The notes: a model not told the origin generated them from the sequence alone. 64,000 nt of DNA from JACVRW01 sp963771715 (GCA_963771715.1 CAVYUQ010000008.1:124001-188000), one strand, 5' to 3'; numbered from the stretch's first letter, positions 35,820 through 44,928 are shown. Program-made: numbers and translations.

Positions 35820-37919
35820 CTAGACCAGGAACGGGATGAGCAGCAGGGCCACGATGTTCGCGACCTTGATCATCGGGTTGATCGCTGGGCCGGCGGTGTC
35901 CTTGTAGGGGTCGCCGACCGTGTCGCCCGTGACCGAGGCGGCGTGGGCCTCCGAGCCCTTTCCGCCGTACTCGCCGTCCTCGATCAGCTTCTTGGCGTTG
36001 TCCCACGCGCCGCCGCCGGCCGTCATCGAGATGGCCGCGAAGAAGCCCACCACGATCACGCCGATCAGAAGGCCGCCAAGTGCCTGGGTGGAGAGCAGGC
36101 CGACCACGGTCGTGACCACGATCGGGATCAGCGCCGGGACGATCATCTCCTTCTGCGCCGAGGCGGTGACGATCGCGACGGCGCGGGCGTAGTCCGGCTT
36201 CTCGGTGCGGTCCATGATGCCCGGCTTCTCCTTGAACTGCCGGCGCACCTCCTCGACCACGCCACCGCCGGCGCGGCCCACGGCCTCGATCGCCAGCGCG
36301 GCGAACAGGTAGACCATCATGCCGCCGATGATCAGCCCCACGAGCACCTCGGGTTGCGAGATGTCGAACGAAACGACCGTGGAGCCTTCCTTGGTCGCCT
36401 CCTCGCGCAGCTCCTCGACGAACGCCGCGAAGAGCACCAGTGCCGCCAAGACCGCGGACCCGATCGCGTACCCCTTGGTCACTGCCTTCGTTGTGTTACC
36501 CACGGCGTCCAAGGGATCCGTAACAGCGCGCACGTCCTCGGGAAGGTTCGCCATCTCCGCGATGCCGCCCGCGTTATCGGTGATCGGCCCGAACGCGTCA
36601 AGGGCCACGATCAGCCCGGTGAGCGACAGCTGCGCCATCACCGCCACGCCGATGCCGTAGATGCCGGCCAGCTCGTTGGCGAGCAGGATGCCGCCCACCA
36701 GCAGGAGCGCCGGGGCCGCGGTGGACTGGAAGCCCTGGGCGAGGCCCTGGATGATGTTGGTCGCGTGGCCCGTCTGCGAGGCGCGCGCGGTGGTGCGCAC
36801 CGGCCGGAAGCGGGTCGAGGTGTAGTAGTCCGTGATCACGAACAGCCCGGCGGTCACGCCGACACCGACCAGGGTGCAGAACCAGAGCTTGATCGCCGTC
36901 GGCGGGTCGGCGCCGGCCCGGAGCAGGTCGGAGACGCCCTCCTTGTAGCTGAGGTCGTCCAACATGATCAGCGTGATCGGCAGGAACGCGATCGCGGCCA
37001 GCACGCCCGAGACGATCAGTCCCTGGTAGAGCGCCCGCTCCACGTTCCCGGCGCGGCTGCGCACCGCGTAGGTGCCGATGATCGACGCGATCAGCGACAC
37101 GCCGCCGATCACCAGCGGGTAGGTGGCCACCGTGCCGATCTCCTGGAAGGTCAGGACGCCGAGCAGCATCACGGCCACGGCGGTCACGGCGTAGGTCTCG
37201 AACAGGTCGGCCGCCATGCCGGCGCAGTCGCCGACGTTGTCGCCCACGTTGTCGGCGATCACCGCCGGGTTGCGCGGGTCGTCCTCGGGGATGCCGGCCT
37301 CGATCTTGCCGACGAGGTCGGCGCCCACGTCGGCGGCCTTGGTGAAGATGCCGCCGCCCAGACGGGCGAAGACGGAGATCAGCGAGCCGCCGAAGCCGAG
37401 GCCGATGAGCGCGTCGATGGCGTCGCGCTCGTCGGTGCCGGTGGCGATCAGGATTCCGTAGTAACCCGCCACGCCGAGCAGCGCCAGGCCGGCCACGAGC
37501 ATGCCGGTGACGGCGCCCCCCTTGAAGGCCACCTCCAGCGCCTTCGATACGCCGCTGCGCGCCGACTCGGCAACGCGCGCGTTCGCACGCACCGAGACAT
37601 TCATCCCGATGAACCCGGCCGCGCCCGACAAGGTGCCGCCGATCAGGAATCCGATCGCCACGAGGATGCCGTTGGCGTCCTGGGCCTCGAGCCCGATCGC
37701 CAGCACGATCGCCAGCACCACCGCGACGCCGGCGATGATCGTGTACTGGCGGCGGAGGTACGCCTTGGCGCCCTCCTGCACGGCCGTGGAGATGTCCTGC
37801 ATCTCCTGGTTGCCGGGCGAGAGCGCGAGCAGCCAGCGCGAGGTCACGATGCCGTAGATCAGGGCGCAGCCCGCACAGGCGAGCGCTATTACCACGCCCC
37901 AGTCAGTCAGGAATTCCAA
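35820..37919 (-). CDS. hppA: K+-independent H+-translocating pyrophosphatase
   Basis: A 699-residue integral membrane pump with about 15-16 helices that couples PPi hydrolysis to proton export. Signature loops are DVGADLVGKIEAGIPEDDPR and ADNVGDNVGDCAGMAADLFE. The K+-specificity segment reads GNTTKAVTKGYAIGSA around residue 475. The Lys after GNTT, and the Thr in place of Gly three residues later, mark the K+-independent subfamily, in which an Ala marks the K+-dependent one. Its gene follows mtnP by 50 bases. Confidence 0.95.
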   Translation of the reverse strand: MEFLTDWGVVIALACAGCALIYGIVTSRWLLALSPGNQEMQDISTAVQEGAKAYLRRQYTIIAGVAVVLAIVLAIGLEAQDANGILVAIGFLIGGTLSGAAGFIGMNVSVRANARVAESARSGVSKALEVAFKGGAVTGMLVAGLALLGVAGYYGILIATGTDERDAIDALIGLGFGGSLISVFARLGGGIFTKAADVGADLVGKIEAGIPEDDPRNPAVIADNVGDNVGDCAGMAADLFETYAVTAVAVMLLGVLTFQEIGTVATYPLVIGGVSLIASIIGTYAVRSRAGNVERALYQGLIVSGVLAAIAFLPITLIMLDDLSYKEGVSDLLRAGADPPTAIKLWFCTLVGVGVTAGLFVITDYYTSTRFRPVRTTARASQTGHATNIIQGLAQGFQSTAAPALLLVGGILLANELAGIYGIGVAVMAQLSLTGLIVALDAFGPITDNAGGIAEMANLPEDVRAVTDPLDAVGNTTKAVTKGYAIGSAVLAALVLFAAFVEELREEATKEGSTVVSFDISQPEVLVGLIIGGMMVYLFAALAIEAVGRAGGGVVEEVRRQFKEKPGIMDRTEKPDYARAVAIVTASAQKEMIVPALIPIVVTTVVGLLSTQALGGLLIGVIVVGFFAAISMTAGGGAWDNAKKLIEDGEYGGKGSEAHAASVTGDTVGDPYKDTAGPAINPMIKVANIVALLLIPFLV

Positions 37920-37969
37920 GGGGTATGTCCTCCGTCTTGATTCAGAAGAGTCAGCGCGCGACGCCCCCG

Positions 37970-38761
37970 CTAGTGGTGGACGATTGCGCTGTCCAGCGCC
38001 GTCGCGCAGATGTCGTCCGGCTGCGGGCCGATTTTCGGCACCGCCCGGAACAGGAGCGCGCGCAGTCTATCGAGGTTCTCGGCGAAGGCGCCGAACGCCA
38101 TATCCGCGGACACCGGCGGCACCTCGGGCCTGTCCTTGAGCCCAACGTCGTAGTCCGTGACGAGCGAGACGTTCGCGTAGCAGAGCTCCAGCTCGCGGGC
38201 GAGCCAGCACTCGGGGTACTGGGTCATGTTGACCACGTCGAAGCCGCTGGCGGCGTACCAGCTCGATTCGGCCCTCGTGGAGAAGCGCGGACCTTCGATC
38301 ACGACCACCGTCCCGCCCTCCACGACCGGGATCCCCTCCTCCCGCGCGGCCTCGGCGAGGATCGCGCGCAGATCCGGGCAGTAGGGGTCGGCCGCCGAGA
38401 CGTGCGTGGTCTGCGGCCCGTCGTAGAAGGTGCTCTCGCGCGCGGCCGTGCGGTCCACGAACTGGTCGCACAGCACGAAGGTGCCGGGCTCGAGCTCGGG
38501 CTTGAGGGAGCCGCAGGCGGAGGGGCCGATGATCCGGTCCACGCCCACCTCCTTCATGGCCCAGATGTTCGCCCGGTAGTTGATGCGGTGAGGCGGCAGC
38601 GTGTGCTCGTCGCCGTGGCGAGGCATGAACGCGACGTCCGCGCCTTCGATCGTTCCAACGCGCACTGGCGCGGAAGGCGGGCCGTACGGCGTGGGCACCG
38701 GCACTTCGGTCATGTCATCGAGGAACTTGTAGAAGCCGGAGCCTCCGAAGACTCCTATCAC
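37970..38761 (-). CDS. mtnP: 5'-methylthioadenosine phosphorylase
   Basis: A 263-residue nucleoside phosphorylase of the MTAP family. It has GVFGGSGFYKFL (phosphate loop), MPRHGDEHTLPPHRINYRAN, GPSACGSLKPELEPG, the IEGPRFSTRAESSWY segment and VNMTQYPECWLARE. It recycles methylthioadenosine from polyamine or SAM metabolism to adenine and methylthioribose-1-phosphate. A purine nucleoside phosphorylase activity cannot be excluded. The GTG start overlaps the upstream gene by four bases. Confidence 0.9.
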   Translation of the reverse strand: MIGVFGGSGFYKFLDDMTEVPVPTPYGPPSAPVRVGTIEGADVAFMPRHGDEHTLPPHRINYRANIWAMKEVGVDRIIGPSACGSLKPELEPGTFVLCDQFVDRTAARESTFYDGPQTTHVSAADPYCPDLRAILAEAAREEGIPVVEGGTVVVIEGPRFSTRAESSWYAASGFDVVNMTQYPECWLARELELCYANVSLVTDYDVGLKDRPEVPPVSADMAFGAFAENLDRLRALLFRAVPKIGPQPDDICATALDSAIVHH

Positions 38762-39084
38762 GAGCCGGGCGTCCAAATCTTGGATGGAGGCGGCTGCGCT
38801 GGCTGCTCCGGCGCCCCCTGGCTCTCCTTCGCGTAGAGCATCTGAACCTGGTCGAGGGCGTTCTGGATCGGGCCGACAGCGTCCTGCGGCACGAGCGGCA
38901 GCATCTGCTTCGCGGCATCGATCGCCTTGCGCGCCTCGGCCGGGTCCTTTGCACCTTCGACCGAGAGCTTCTGGCCAGCGAGGTTCACGAGGGTCGCGAC
39001 CGTCTGGAGAACCACGTCCTCGGTCTTGATCTGCCTCAGGGCGTCGAGCAGCTGCTCCTCGGTCGGCTGCTGGGGCTCGTTCAC
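38758..39084 (-). CDS. DUF1844-like small helical protein
   Basis: A 108-residue, mostly helical protein: LLDALRQIKTEDVVLQTVA, then DPAEARKAIDAAKQMLPLVP, and a Pro/Gln-rich end. The spacing of helices and the AxxAIDxxxxML pattern resemble the DUF1844 family of short proteins; function unknown. Overlaps of four bases on both sides tie it to the GCS2-type ligase and mtnP. Confidence 0.6.
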   Translation of the reverse strand: MNEPQQPTEEQLLDALRQIKTEDVVLQTVATLVNLAGQKLSVEGAKDPAEARKAIDAAKQMLPLVPQDAVGPIQNALDQVQMLYAKESQGAPEQPAQPPPSKIWTPGS

Positions 39085-40226
39085 GTGGGAACCTCCTCGG
39101 CCGCGTAGGTGCGCTGGGTAAGCGCCACCTCGGCGGCATAGATGTCTTCCATAGTGGCTCCTTCCGCCAGCGCGCGCTTCTGGCGCCGCGCGCCGTTCTC
39201 GTCAGGTAGGCCGGGATCGATCCCCAGCGCACCGCGCGCCGGCGCGGTCCAGGCCAGCAGCCGGTCGACCGCGGCCGCCGCGGGGTACTCCTCGGCACGC
39301 TCCAGGTCGATCAGCTTGCCGTCGAGCCCGTACCGGATCGCCCGCCAGAGGTTCTCCTCGATCATGCGCCGCGGCGGGTCGTCGAACGGCACGCCCTCGT
39401 CGTGGTCCAGCGCGGCCTGGGCGATGCACGACGTGATCAGGGCGGCCAGCGCGGTCGAGTCGTCCGCGCTCGTCTGCGCGTCGCAGATGCGCATCTCCAC
39501 TGTCCCGTACGAGTGGTGCGGGCGGACGCTCCACCACACCTGGGTGAACTCGATGATCGTGTTGGTCCGTACGAGGAAGTCGATGTAGTCCGCGTAGGCC
39601 TGCCAGGCGCCGAACGCGTCCGGGACCCCGCAGCGCGGGAAGCTCTTCGTGAAGATCTGCGTGCGCGCGGAGTGCAGCCCCGAGTGGCGCCCGTCGAGGA
39701 ACGGCGAGTTGGCAGAGATCGCCAGCAGCTCGGGCATGACCGCGCGCAGCCGGTCGCACACGCGGATCGCCCGCTCGGCCCCGTTCACGCCCACGTGCAC
39801 GTGCAGGCTGAACGTGTTGTTCCGCCATGCCACATACTGGAGCGCCTCCTCCACGCCCCGGTAGTGCTCCGTGTCGATGATCTCCTGCTCCTGCCAGGGG
39901 CTCCACGGGTGCGTGCCGGTGGCGCCCAGCAGGGCGTCGTGGCGCGCCGCCAGCGCGAACAGGCGCGAGCGCGCCTCGCGCTGCTTCGCGACCGCGTCGG
40001 CGAAGTTCTCGCCGCGCCCCGAGCGGATCTCGATCTCGGACTTGATCAGCTCCCCGGCCACCGACTCCGCCAGGACGGGGTCGTCCTGCGCGGCGGAGCG
40101 CAGCTCCTCGAAGCGCTGGTCGAGCGAGAGGGTCCGCGGATCGAGGATCGCGAACTCCTCCTCGAGCCCGACCGTGAAGTCGCTCGAGGCCTGGAAGACC
40201 TCCCTGACCCTCGGCATGTCCAGCAT
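39081..40226 (-). CDS. GCS2-family glutamate-cysteine ligase-like carboxylate-amine ligase
   Basis: A 381-residue member of the YbdK/GCS2 family. It has VGLEEEFAILDP near the start, ELIKSEIEIRSG, THPWSPWQEQEI, NTFSLHVHVGVNG, a HHSYGTVEMRICDAQT active-site segment and HDEG. Members ligate the gamma-carboxyl of glutamate to an amine such as cysteine. The exact product here (gamma-glutamylcysteine or another conjugate) is not determined by sequence. Its place after rex and grx suggests thiol metabolism. Confidence 0.85.
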   Translation of the reverse strand: MLDMPRVREVFQASSDFTVGLEEEFAILDPRTLSLDQRFEELRSAAQDDPVLAESVAGELIKSEIEIRSGRGENFADAVAKQREARSRLFALAARHDALLGATGTHPWSPWQEQEIIDTEHYRGVEEALQYVAWRNNTFSLHVHVGVNGAERAIRVCDRLRAVMPELLAISANSPFLDGRHSGLHSARTQIFTKSFPRCGVPDAFGAWQAYADYIDFLVRTNTIIEFTQVWWSVRPHHSYGTVEMRICDAQTSADDSTALAALITSCIAQAALDHDEGVPFDDPPRRMIEENLWRAIRYGLDGKLIDLERAEEYPAAAAVDRLLAWTAPARGALGIDPGLPDENGARRQKRALAEGATMEDIYAAEVALTQRTYAAEEVPT

Positions 40227-40236
40227 GGATGAGGTC

Positions 40237-40929
40237 TTAGGTGAGGTAGAAGTAGAGCGCGTAGAGCAGGTCCACGGCGGGGCTCGAGGTGTGCACCGTG
40301 ACCTCGGGCGGGACCTGCAGCAGGGCTTCCGAGTAGTTGAAGATGATCTTCACGCCCGCGGCCACGAGGTCGTCGGCCACCTCCTGCGCGGCCTCCGTGG
40401 GCACCGCGAGCACGCCCACCACCACGTCCTCGTCGCGGATCACCCGCCGGAGGTCGTCGTAGGGGCGCACCGTGAGGTTGTCGCCGACCTGGCTGCCGAC
40501 CTTGCCCGGGTCCTTGTCGAACAGCGCCACGACCCGGAACCCGTGGTCGGCGAAGATGTCCGAGCCGGCGATCGCCTGGCCCAGGTTGCCCGCGCCGAAC
40601 AGCGCGATGTTGTGCTTCCCGGTGGAACGCAGGATCTTGCGGATCTGCGAGACGAGCGAGTCGACGTTGTAGCCCACGCCGCGCTTGCCGAACTTGCCGA
40701 AGCCGGACAGGTCCCGCCGGATCTGGGTCGAGTTGACGTGCGTGTAGTCCGCCAGCTCCTGGGACGAGATCGTCTCGCGCCCCATCTTCTTCGCCTGGGT
40801 CAGGACCTGGAGATATCGCGACAGTCGGGCAGCCACCCCGAGCGAGAGCCGCTCCGAGGCCGCCGGCTCGCCTTCCGGGCGCACCGGCTGAAGCCCGACG
40901 CCGCCCGCTGTGGGGTCGTCGTACCTCAC
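40237..40929 (-). CDS. rex: Redox-sensing transcriptional repressor Rex
   Basis: A 230-residue protein. The N-terminal winged helix has SRYLQVLTQAKKMGRETISS and the TQIRRDLSGFGKFGKRGVGY recognition segment. A Rossmann domain with ALFGAGNLGQAIA senses the NADH/NAD+ ratio, and a final domain-swapped helix (VDLLYALYFYLT) closes the dimer. It represses respiratory and fermentation genes when NADH is low. The GTG start overlaps the glutaredoxin stop. Confidence 0.95.
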   Translation of the reverse strand: MRYDDPTAGGVGLQPVRPEGEPAASERLSLGVAARLSRYLQVLTQAKKMGRETISSQELADYTHVNSTQIRRDLSGFGKFGKRGVGYNVDSLVSQIRKILRSTGKHNIALFGAGNLGQAIAGSDIFADHGFRVVALFDKDPGKVGSQVGDNLTVRPYDDLRRVIRDEDVVVGVLAVPTEAAQEVADDLVAAGVKIIFNYSEALLQVPPEVTVHTSSPAVDLLYALYFYLT

Positions 40930-41174
40930 AAGCCGTCCACTCTATCGAGCCGCTCCAACAAGACCGCCTCCTCGACGTGGAACTCGAACAGCTCCCGACC
41001 GTCCAGGGCGAGTACCGGGATCCGCTCTCCGTACTCCTTGTAGAGCACCGGATCGAGCGTCACGTCCACCTCCTGGAGCTCGAACGGCCGCTGCGCGCGC
41101 ACCCGCTCCACCACGGCGCGGGCGTCGTCGCACAGGTGGCAGCCGGGCTTGCCGTACAGGGTCACGAGTGGCAT
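40926..41174 (-). CDS. Glutaredoxin-like thiol oxidoreductase
   Basis: An 82-residue thioredoxin-fold protein with the redox motif CHLC in LYGKPGCHLCDDARAVVE, the cis-Pro in YGERIPVLALDG, and a short C-terminal helix. It belongs to the DUF836/glutaredoxin-like group. It is translated with rex through a GTGA overlap and is divergent from the antiporter across only 27 bases. Confidence 0.85.
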   Translation of the reverse strand: MPLVTLYGKPGCHLCDDARAVVERVRAQRPFELQEVDVTLDPVLYKEYGERIPVLALDGRELFEFHVEEAVLLERLDRVDGL

Positions 41175-41201
41175 CGCGGCTGATGCTGCCACTCTTTTCG
41201 C

Positions 41202-42779
41202 GTGGATCACATAGAGCTGATCGTCTTCGGGCTCCTTGTGGCCATCGCCGCGCTCGCCGTGCTCGCGGGCGTCCTGCGTGTGCCCTACCCGATCACGCTC
41301 GTGCTCGGCGGCGCCGTGATCGGGTTCCTGCCGGGGGTTCCCTCCGTGGAGCTCGACCCGGACATCGTGCTCCTGATCTTCCTGCCGCCGCTCCTCTACG
41401 GCGCGGCGTTCTTCAGCTCGGTGCGAGAGCTGCGCCAGAACGCGAAGGCAATCGCCATGCTGGCGATCCCACTCGTGTTCGTGACGATGGCGGCCGTTGC
41501 CGTAATCGCGCACGAGGTGGTCGGACTCGGCTGGGCTGAGTCGTTCGTGCTCGGCGCCATCGTCTCGCCAACCGATGCGGTGGCGCCCACGGAGATCATG
41601 CGGCGCGTCGGGGCGCCCCGCCGTCTGGTGGCGATCGTCGAGGGCGAGAACCTGACCAACGACTGGACCGCCCTGATCCTCTACCGCTTCGCCGTCGCGG
41701 CCGTGGCGTCGGGCTCCTTCTCGCTCTGGGAGGCGGGCCTCGAGTTCATCGCGAGCGGCGTGGGCGGCCTCATCGTGGGGCTGGCGGCGGGCTGGCTGAT
41801 CCGGCAGGTCCGGTCGCGAATCGACGATCCGCCGACCGAGATCACGATCTCGATCCTCTCCGGGTACGTGGGCTACCTGCCGGCCGAGGAGCTCGGGCTC
41901 TCGGGTGTGATCGCAGCGGTCACGACGGGGCTCTACATGGCCTGGTACACGCCTCAGCTCACGACCGCGATCATGCGCCTCCAGGGCGTGGCAGTCTGGG
42001 AAATCCTCACCTTCCTGCTCAACGCCGTGCTGTTCCTGCTCGTGGGGCTTCAGCTGCCCGGGATCCTGGACGACCTGTCGGGGCGCTCCACCGGCGAGCT
42101 CCTGCTCTGGGCAGGGCTGTTGAGCGCCCTGGTGATCGTGGTCCGGCTCGCGTGGGTGTTCGCAGTGCCCTTCGCCATGCGCCTGATCGACCGCCGCGAG
42201 TCGCAGCGGCGACGCAGGCTCGCGGCTCCTCAGCGCCTGGTGGTGGGCTGGGCCGGGATGCGCGGGTCCGTGTCCCTGGCCGCCGCCCTCGCCATCCCGC
42301 TCGAGACCGACGCTGGCGCGCCGTTTCCCGGGCGCGACCTGATCATCTTCCTGGCCTTCGCCGTGATCCTCGTGACGCTGGTGGGCCAGGGCCTCACGCT
42401 CAGCCCGCTGATCGACAGGCTCGGCATCGAGGACGACGGCGAGGAGGGCCACGAGGACACGCTGGCGAGACGGCGCGTAGCCGAGGCCGCGCTCGAGCGG
42501 CTCGAGGAGCTCGGCGAGCCTGACTGGATCACCCCAGAGAGCGTGGGCCGCGCCCGCCAGCTCTTCGACTACCGCCAGCGGCGCTTCGGCGCGCTGGAGG
42601 ACGGCGCCGGCGACAACCTCGAGGACCGCGCGGAAGCGTGGCGGCGCCTCATGTACGACCTCTACGACGCGCAGCGCCAAGCTCTGCTCGAGCTGCGCAA
42701 CACCGGTGCCATCAGCGACGAGGTCAGGCGCAGGGTCGAGCGCGACATCGACCTCGAGGAGACTCGGATCCAGAACTAG
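41202..42779 (+). CDS. CPA1-family Na+/H+ (or K+/H+) antiporter
   Basis: A 525-residue protein. About twelve to thirteen helices span residues 5-405, with FLPPLLYGAAFFSS, the LGAIVSPTDAVAPTEIMRR segment and the ion-binding ENLTNDWTALILYR (ND pair). A cytoplasmic charged tail follows from 410. It exchanges external protons for cytoplasmic Na+ or K+; the ion is not resolved. GTG start. The upstream space is too short for a full promoter, so the promoter probably lies inside the glutaredoxin gene. Confidence 0.9.
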   Translation: MDHIELIVFGLLVAIAALAVLAGVLRVPYPITLVLGGAVIGFLPGVPSVELDPDIVLLIFLPPLLYGAAFFSSVRELRQNAKAIAMLAIPLVFVTMAAVAVIAHEVVGLGWAESFVLGAIVSPTDAVAPTEIMRRVGAPRRLVAIVEGENLTNDWTALILYRFAVAAVASGSFSLWEAGLEFIASGVGGLIVGLAAGWLIRQVRSRIDDPPTEITISILSGYVGYLPAEELGLSGVIAAVTTGLYMAWYTPQLTTAIMRLQGVAVWEILTFLLNAVLFLLVGLQLPGILDDLSGRSTGELLLWAGLLSALVIVVRLAWVFAVPFAMRLIDRRESQRRRRLAAPQRLVVGWAGMRGSVSLAAALAIPLETDAGAPFPGRDLIIFLAFAVILVTLVGQGLTLSPLIDRLGIEDDGEEGHEDTLARRRVAEAALERLEELGEPDWITPESVGRARQLFDYRQRRFGALEDGAGDNLEDRAEAWRRLMYDLYDAQRQALLELRNTGAISDEVRRRVERDIDLEETRIQN

Positions 42780-42790
42780 AGCATCGCTGC

Positions 42791-42811
42791 GCGCCGGGCC
42801 GAGCCCGGCGC
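42791..42811. terminator. Bidirectional terminator between antiporter and tsaD
   Basis: A nine-bp perfect stem GCGCCGGGC / GCCCGGCGC with a three-base CGA loop between convergent genes. Confidence 0.65.
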
Positions 42812-42816
42812 TTGCG

Positions 42817-43791
42817 CTAAGGCAGGCGCGCCGCCGCGTCCAGGCTCAGGTAGCCCGGATACTCGACGGGCTCGAGGAAGCGAGCCGCGCCGGCGATCAT
42901 CGCGGCGTTGTCGGTGCAGAGCTCGGGCGGTGGGATCCAGGCGCGCACGCCCAGGCCGGCGATCGCCTCGCGCAGCTCCGAGTTCGCCGCCACGCCGCCG
43001 CCGATCGCGAGCCGCTCGAGGCCCTCGCGCTCCAGCGCCGCGCGCGTCCGGTTCACGAGCGCATCGACGATCGCCCGCTGGTAGGAGGCGGCCAGGTCCG
43101 CGCTTCGGGAGTCCGCGCCGTCGCCGAGGTCGCGGATCGTGTACAGCAGCGAGGTCTTCAGCCCGCTGAAGCTGAAGTCGAGCTCGCCGGGCGCGCTGCG
43201 CGGGAAGGCGAATGCCTCGGGGTCGCCCTCGCGCGCCAGGCGGTCGATGGCCGGGCCGCCCGGATAGCCGAGCCCGAGCAGGCGCGCGCCCTTGTCGAAC
43301 GCCTCCCCGGCGGCGTCGTCGAGCGTCTGCCCGAGCACCGAGTAGCTCGCCGGATCGTCCACGCGCGCGAGGAACGTATGGCCGCCGCTCGCGACAAGGC
43401 AGAGGTAGGGCGCCTCCACCGGGTCCGGGCCGAGCGTGCTCGCCACCACGTGCCCGTGCAGGTGGTCCACCGGCACCAGCGGCAGCTCGCGCGTGGCTGC
43501 CAGCGCCTTGGCGGACGAGAGGCCCACCAGCAGCGCCCCGATCAGCCCCGGCCCGCGCGTGACCGCCACCATGTCGATCTCGTCGAGGCCGGCGCCGGCT
43601 CGCTCGAGCGCGTCCGCGGTGACCGCGTCCACGAGCTCGAGGTGGTGGCGCGAGGCGATCTCCGGCACCACGCCGCCGTAGCGCGCGTGGAGCAGCCCCT
43701 GCGAGGCGATCACGTTCGAGGCGATCTCACCCTCGGCGGTCACCACCGCCGCGCAGGTGTCGTCGCAGCTCGTCTCGATGGCGAGGATCAC
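42817..43791 (-). CDS. tsaD: tRNA t6A threonylcarbamoyltransferase subunit TsaD
   Basis: A 324-residue ASKHA-fold metalloenzyme that transfers the threonylcarbamoyl group to A37 of ANN-decoding tRNAs. It has AIETSCDDTCAAVV at the start, the metal-binding EIASRHHLELV and VDHLHGHVVAS His clusters, and FSFSGLKTSLLY. The GGGVAANSELRE and CTDNAAMIA segments follow. It ends the tsaE-tsaB-rimI-tsaD operon, ten bases after rimI. GTG start. Confidence 0.95.
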   Translation of the reverse strand: MILAIETSCDDTCAAVVTAEGEIASNVIASQGLLHARYGGVVPEIASRHHLELVDAVTADALERAGAGLDEIDMVAVTRGPGLIGALLVGLSSAKALAATRELPLVPVDHLHGHVVASTLGPDPVEAPYLCLVASGGHTFLARVDDPASYSVLGQTLDDAAGEAFDKGARLLGLGYPGGPAIDRLAREGDPEAFAFPRSAPGELDFSFSGLKTSLLYTIRDLGDGADSRSADLAASYQRAIVDALVNRTRAALEREGLERLAIGGGVAANSELREAIAGLGVRAWIPPPELCTDNAAMIAGAARFLEPVEYPGYLSLDAAARLP

Positions 43792-43801
43792 GCGGGGGCC
43801 G

Positions 43802-44263
43802 TCACGCGGTGGTGCGTTCCTCCACCGTCCGCCACATGATGAGCGCGTCCTCGCGGTTGTCGTGGTAGTACGCCCGGCGGCGGCCCGCGGCGCGGAATCC
43901 GAAGCGCTCGTAGAGGCGGATGGCGGACTCGTTCGAGGTGCGTACCTCGAGCGTGTACTGCTCGCTCGGCTTGTCGGCCTGCTCGAAGAGGCGCACGAGC
44001 AGGGCCGTGGCTATGCCCTGGCGCCGCCTGCGCGGATCCACGGCCACGTTCATCAGGTGCCAGACGGTGTCGTAGCGGGAGCAGACCAGGTAGCCCACCA
44101 TCACGCCGTCCTCGAGCGCGGCGAGGCAGATCCCCGACGGCTTCGACAGCTCGAGCACGAACATCGCCAGCGACCACGGCGTCGGGAAGGCACGCCGCTC
44201 GATCGCGATCACCTGCGGCAGGTCGGCGTAGGCGAGCTGGCGGATCTCGAGTTCGGAGTTCAC
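43802..44263 (-). CDS. rimI: RimI-like ribosomal-protein N-acetyltransferase
   Basis: A 153-residue GNAT protein. It has IERRAFPTPWSLAMF, the VAVDPRRRRQGIATALL acetyl-CoA loop, EVRTSNESAIRLYERFGF and a C-terminal YYHDNREDALIMW, all as in RimI, which acetylates ribosomal protein S18. A GTG start overlaps the tsaB stop. Its place between tsaB and tsaD is a conserved arrangement. Confidence 0.9.
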   Translation of the reverse strand: MNSELEIRQLAYADLPQVIAIERRAFPTPWSLAMFVLELSKPSGICLAALEDGVMVGYLVCSRYDTVWHLMNVAVDPRRRRQGIATALLVRLFEQADKPSEQYTLEVRTSNESAIRLYERFGFRAAGRRRAYYHDNREDALIMWRTVEERTTA

Positions 44264-44928
44264 TGTTGCGGCTTTGCGTCCGGGTCTCTCAGATAGTCGG
44301 GCAGAACGGCCTCCGGCGGCTCGTCGGCCGCCTCGGCCCCGAGCCGGCAGACGTGCAGCGCACGCACCACGTGGGCCTGCGAGTCGTCCGCTGGAACCTG
44401 GATGCCGGCCTCCTCGAGCATCCCCCGAAATCGTACCGAGCCGTCTCCCGCTGCCAGCGGGCTGAAGCGTCCCTCGCGCAGGCGCTCCACCAGCTCCTCC
44501 GGCGGCGCGGCGAACGGCGCCCACAGCCGGTCGCTCCCCTCGTACAGCGCGCCGAACAGCTCTCCCCTGCGCGCGTCGATGAGCGGCAGCCGCAGCGGCG
44601 CCTCGATGCCGGCGGCAAGCGCGGCGAGCGACGAGACCCGGCGCAGCGGCAGGCCGTTCGCGCTCGCCAGGGCGCGGGCCGTCGCCAGCCCGATGCGCAG
44701 GCCCGTGAAGGTGCCCGGCCCGACCCCGACCGCGATCGCGTCGAGGTCGCCCCAGCCCACGTCCGCCCGTGCCATCGCCTCCGCCAGCGCCGGCATCAGC
44801 TCGCTCGCGTGCGCGGGCGGGTCCTGAAGCCGCTCTGGCGGCGGCGCGATCTCGAAGGCCTCGCCGTCCGCCCGCAGCACGCAGGCGCTCGCCGCCGACG
44901 TGGAGGTGTCCAGTCCGAGCAGGGTCAC
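44260..44928 (-). CDS. tsaB: tRNA t6A biosynthesis dimerisation subunit TsaB
   Basis: A 222-residue TsaD paralogue lacking the metal site: LGLDTSTSAASACV, then the VGVGPGTFTGLRIGLATARAL signature and PLIDARRGELFGALY. It forms the TsaBD heterodimer together with TsaE. GTG start, GTGA overlaps on both sides. Confidence 0.93.
   Translation of the reverse strand: MTLLGLDTSTSAASACVLRADGEAFEIAPPPERLQDPPAHASELMPALAEAMARADVGWGDLDAIAVGVGPGTFTGLRIGLATARALASANGLPLRRVSSLAALAAGIEAPLRLPLIDARRGELFGALYEGSDRLWAPFAAPPEELVERLREGRFSPLAAGDGSVRFRGMLEEAGIQVPADDSQAHVVRALHVCRLGAEAADEPPEAVLPDYLRDPDAKPQQ

Noticed and set aside
35724..37940. A 738-residue plus-strand open frame opposite hppA
   Set aside because: Low-complexity Asp/His/Arg/Gln composition; it mirrors the codon bias of the pyrophosphatase gene and has no family features.
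41175..41201. Rex operator (TTGTGA-N6-TCACAA type) near rex for autoregulation
   Set aside because: No such dyad is present in the short divergent region or directly before rex.
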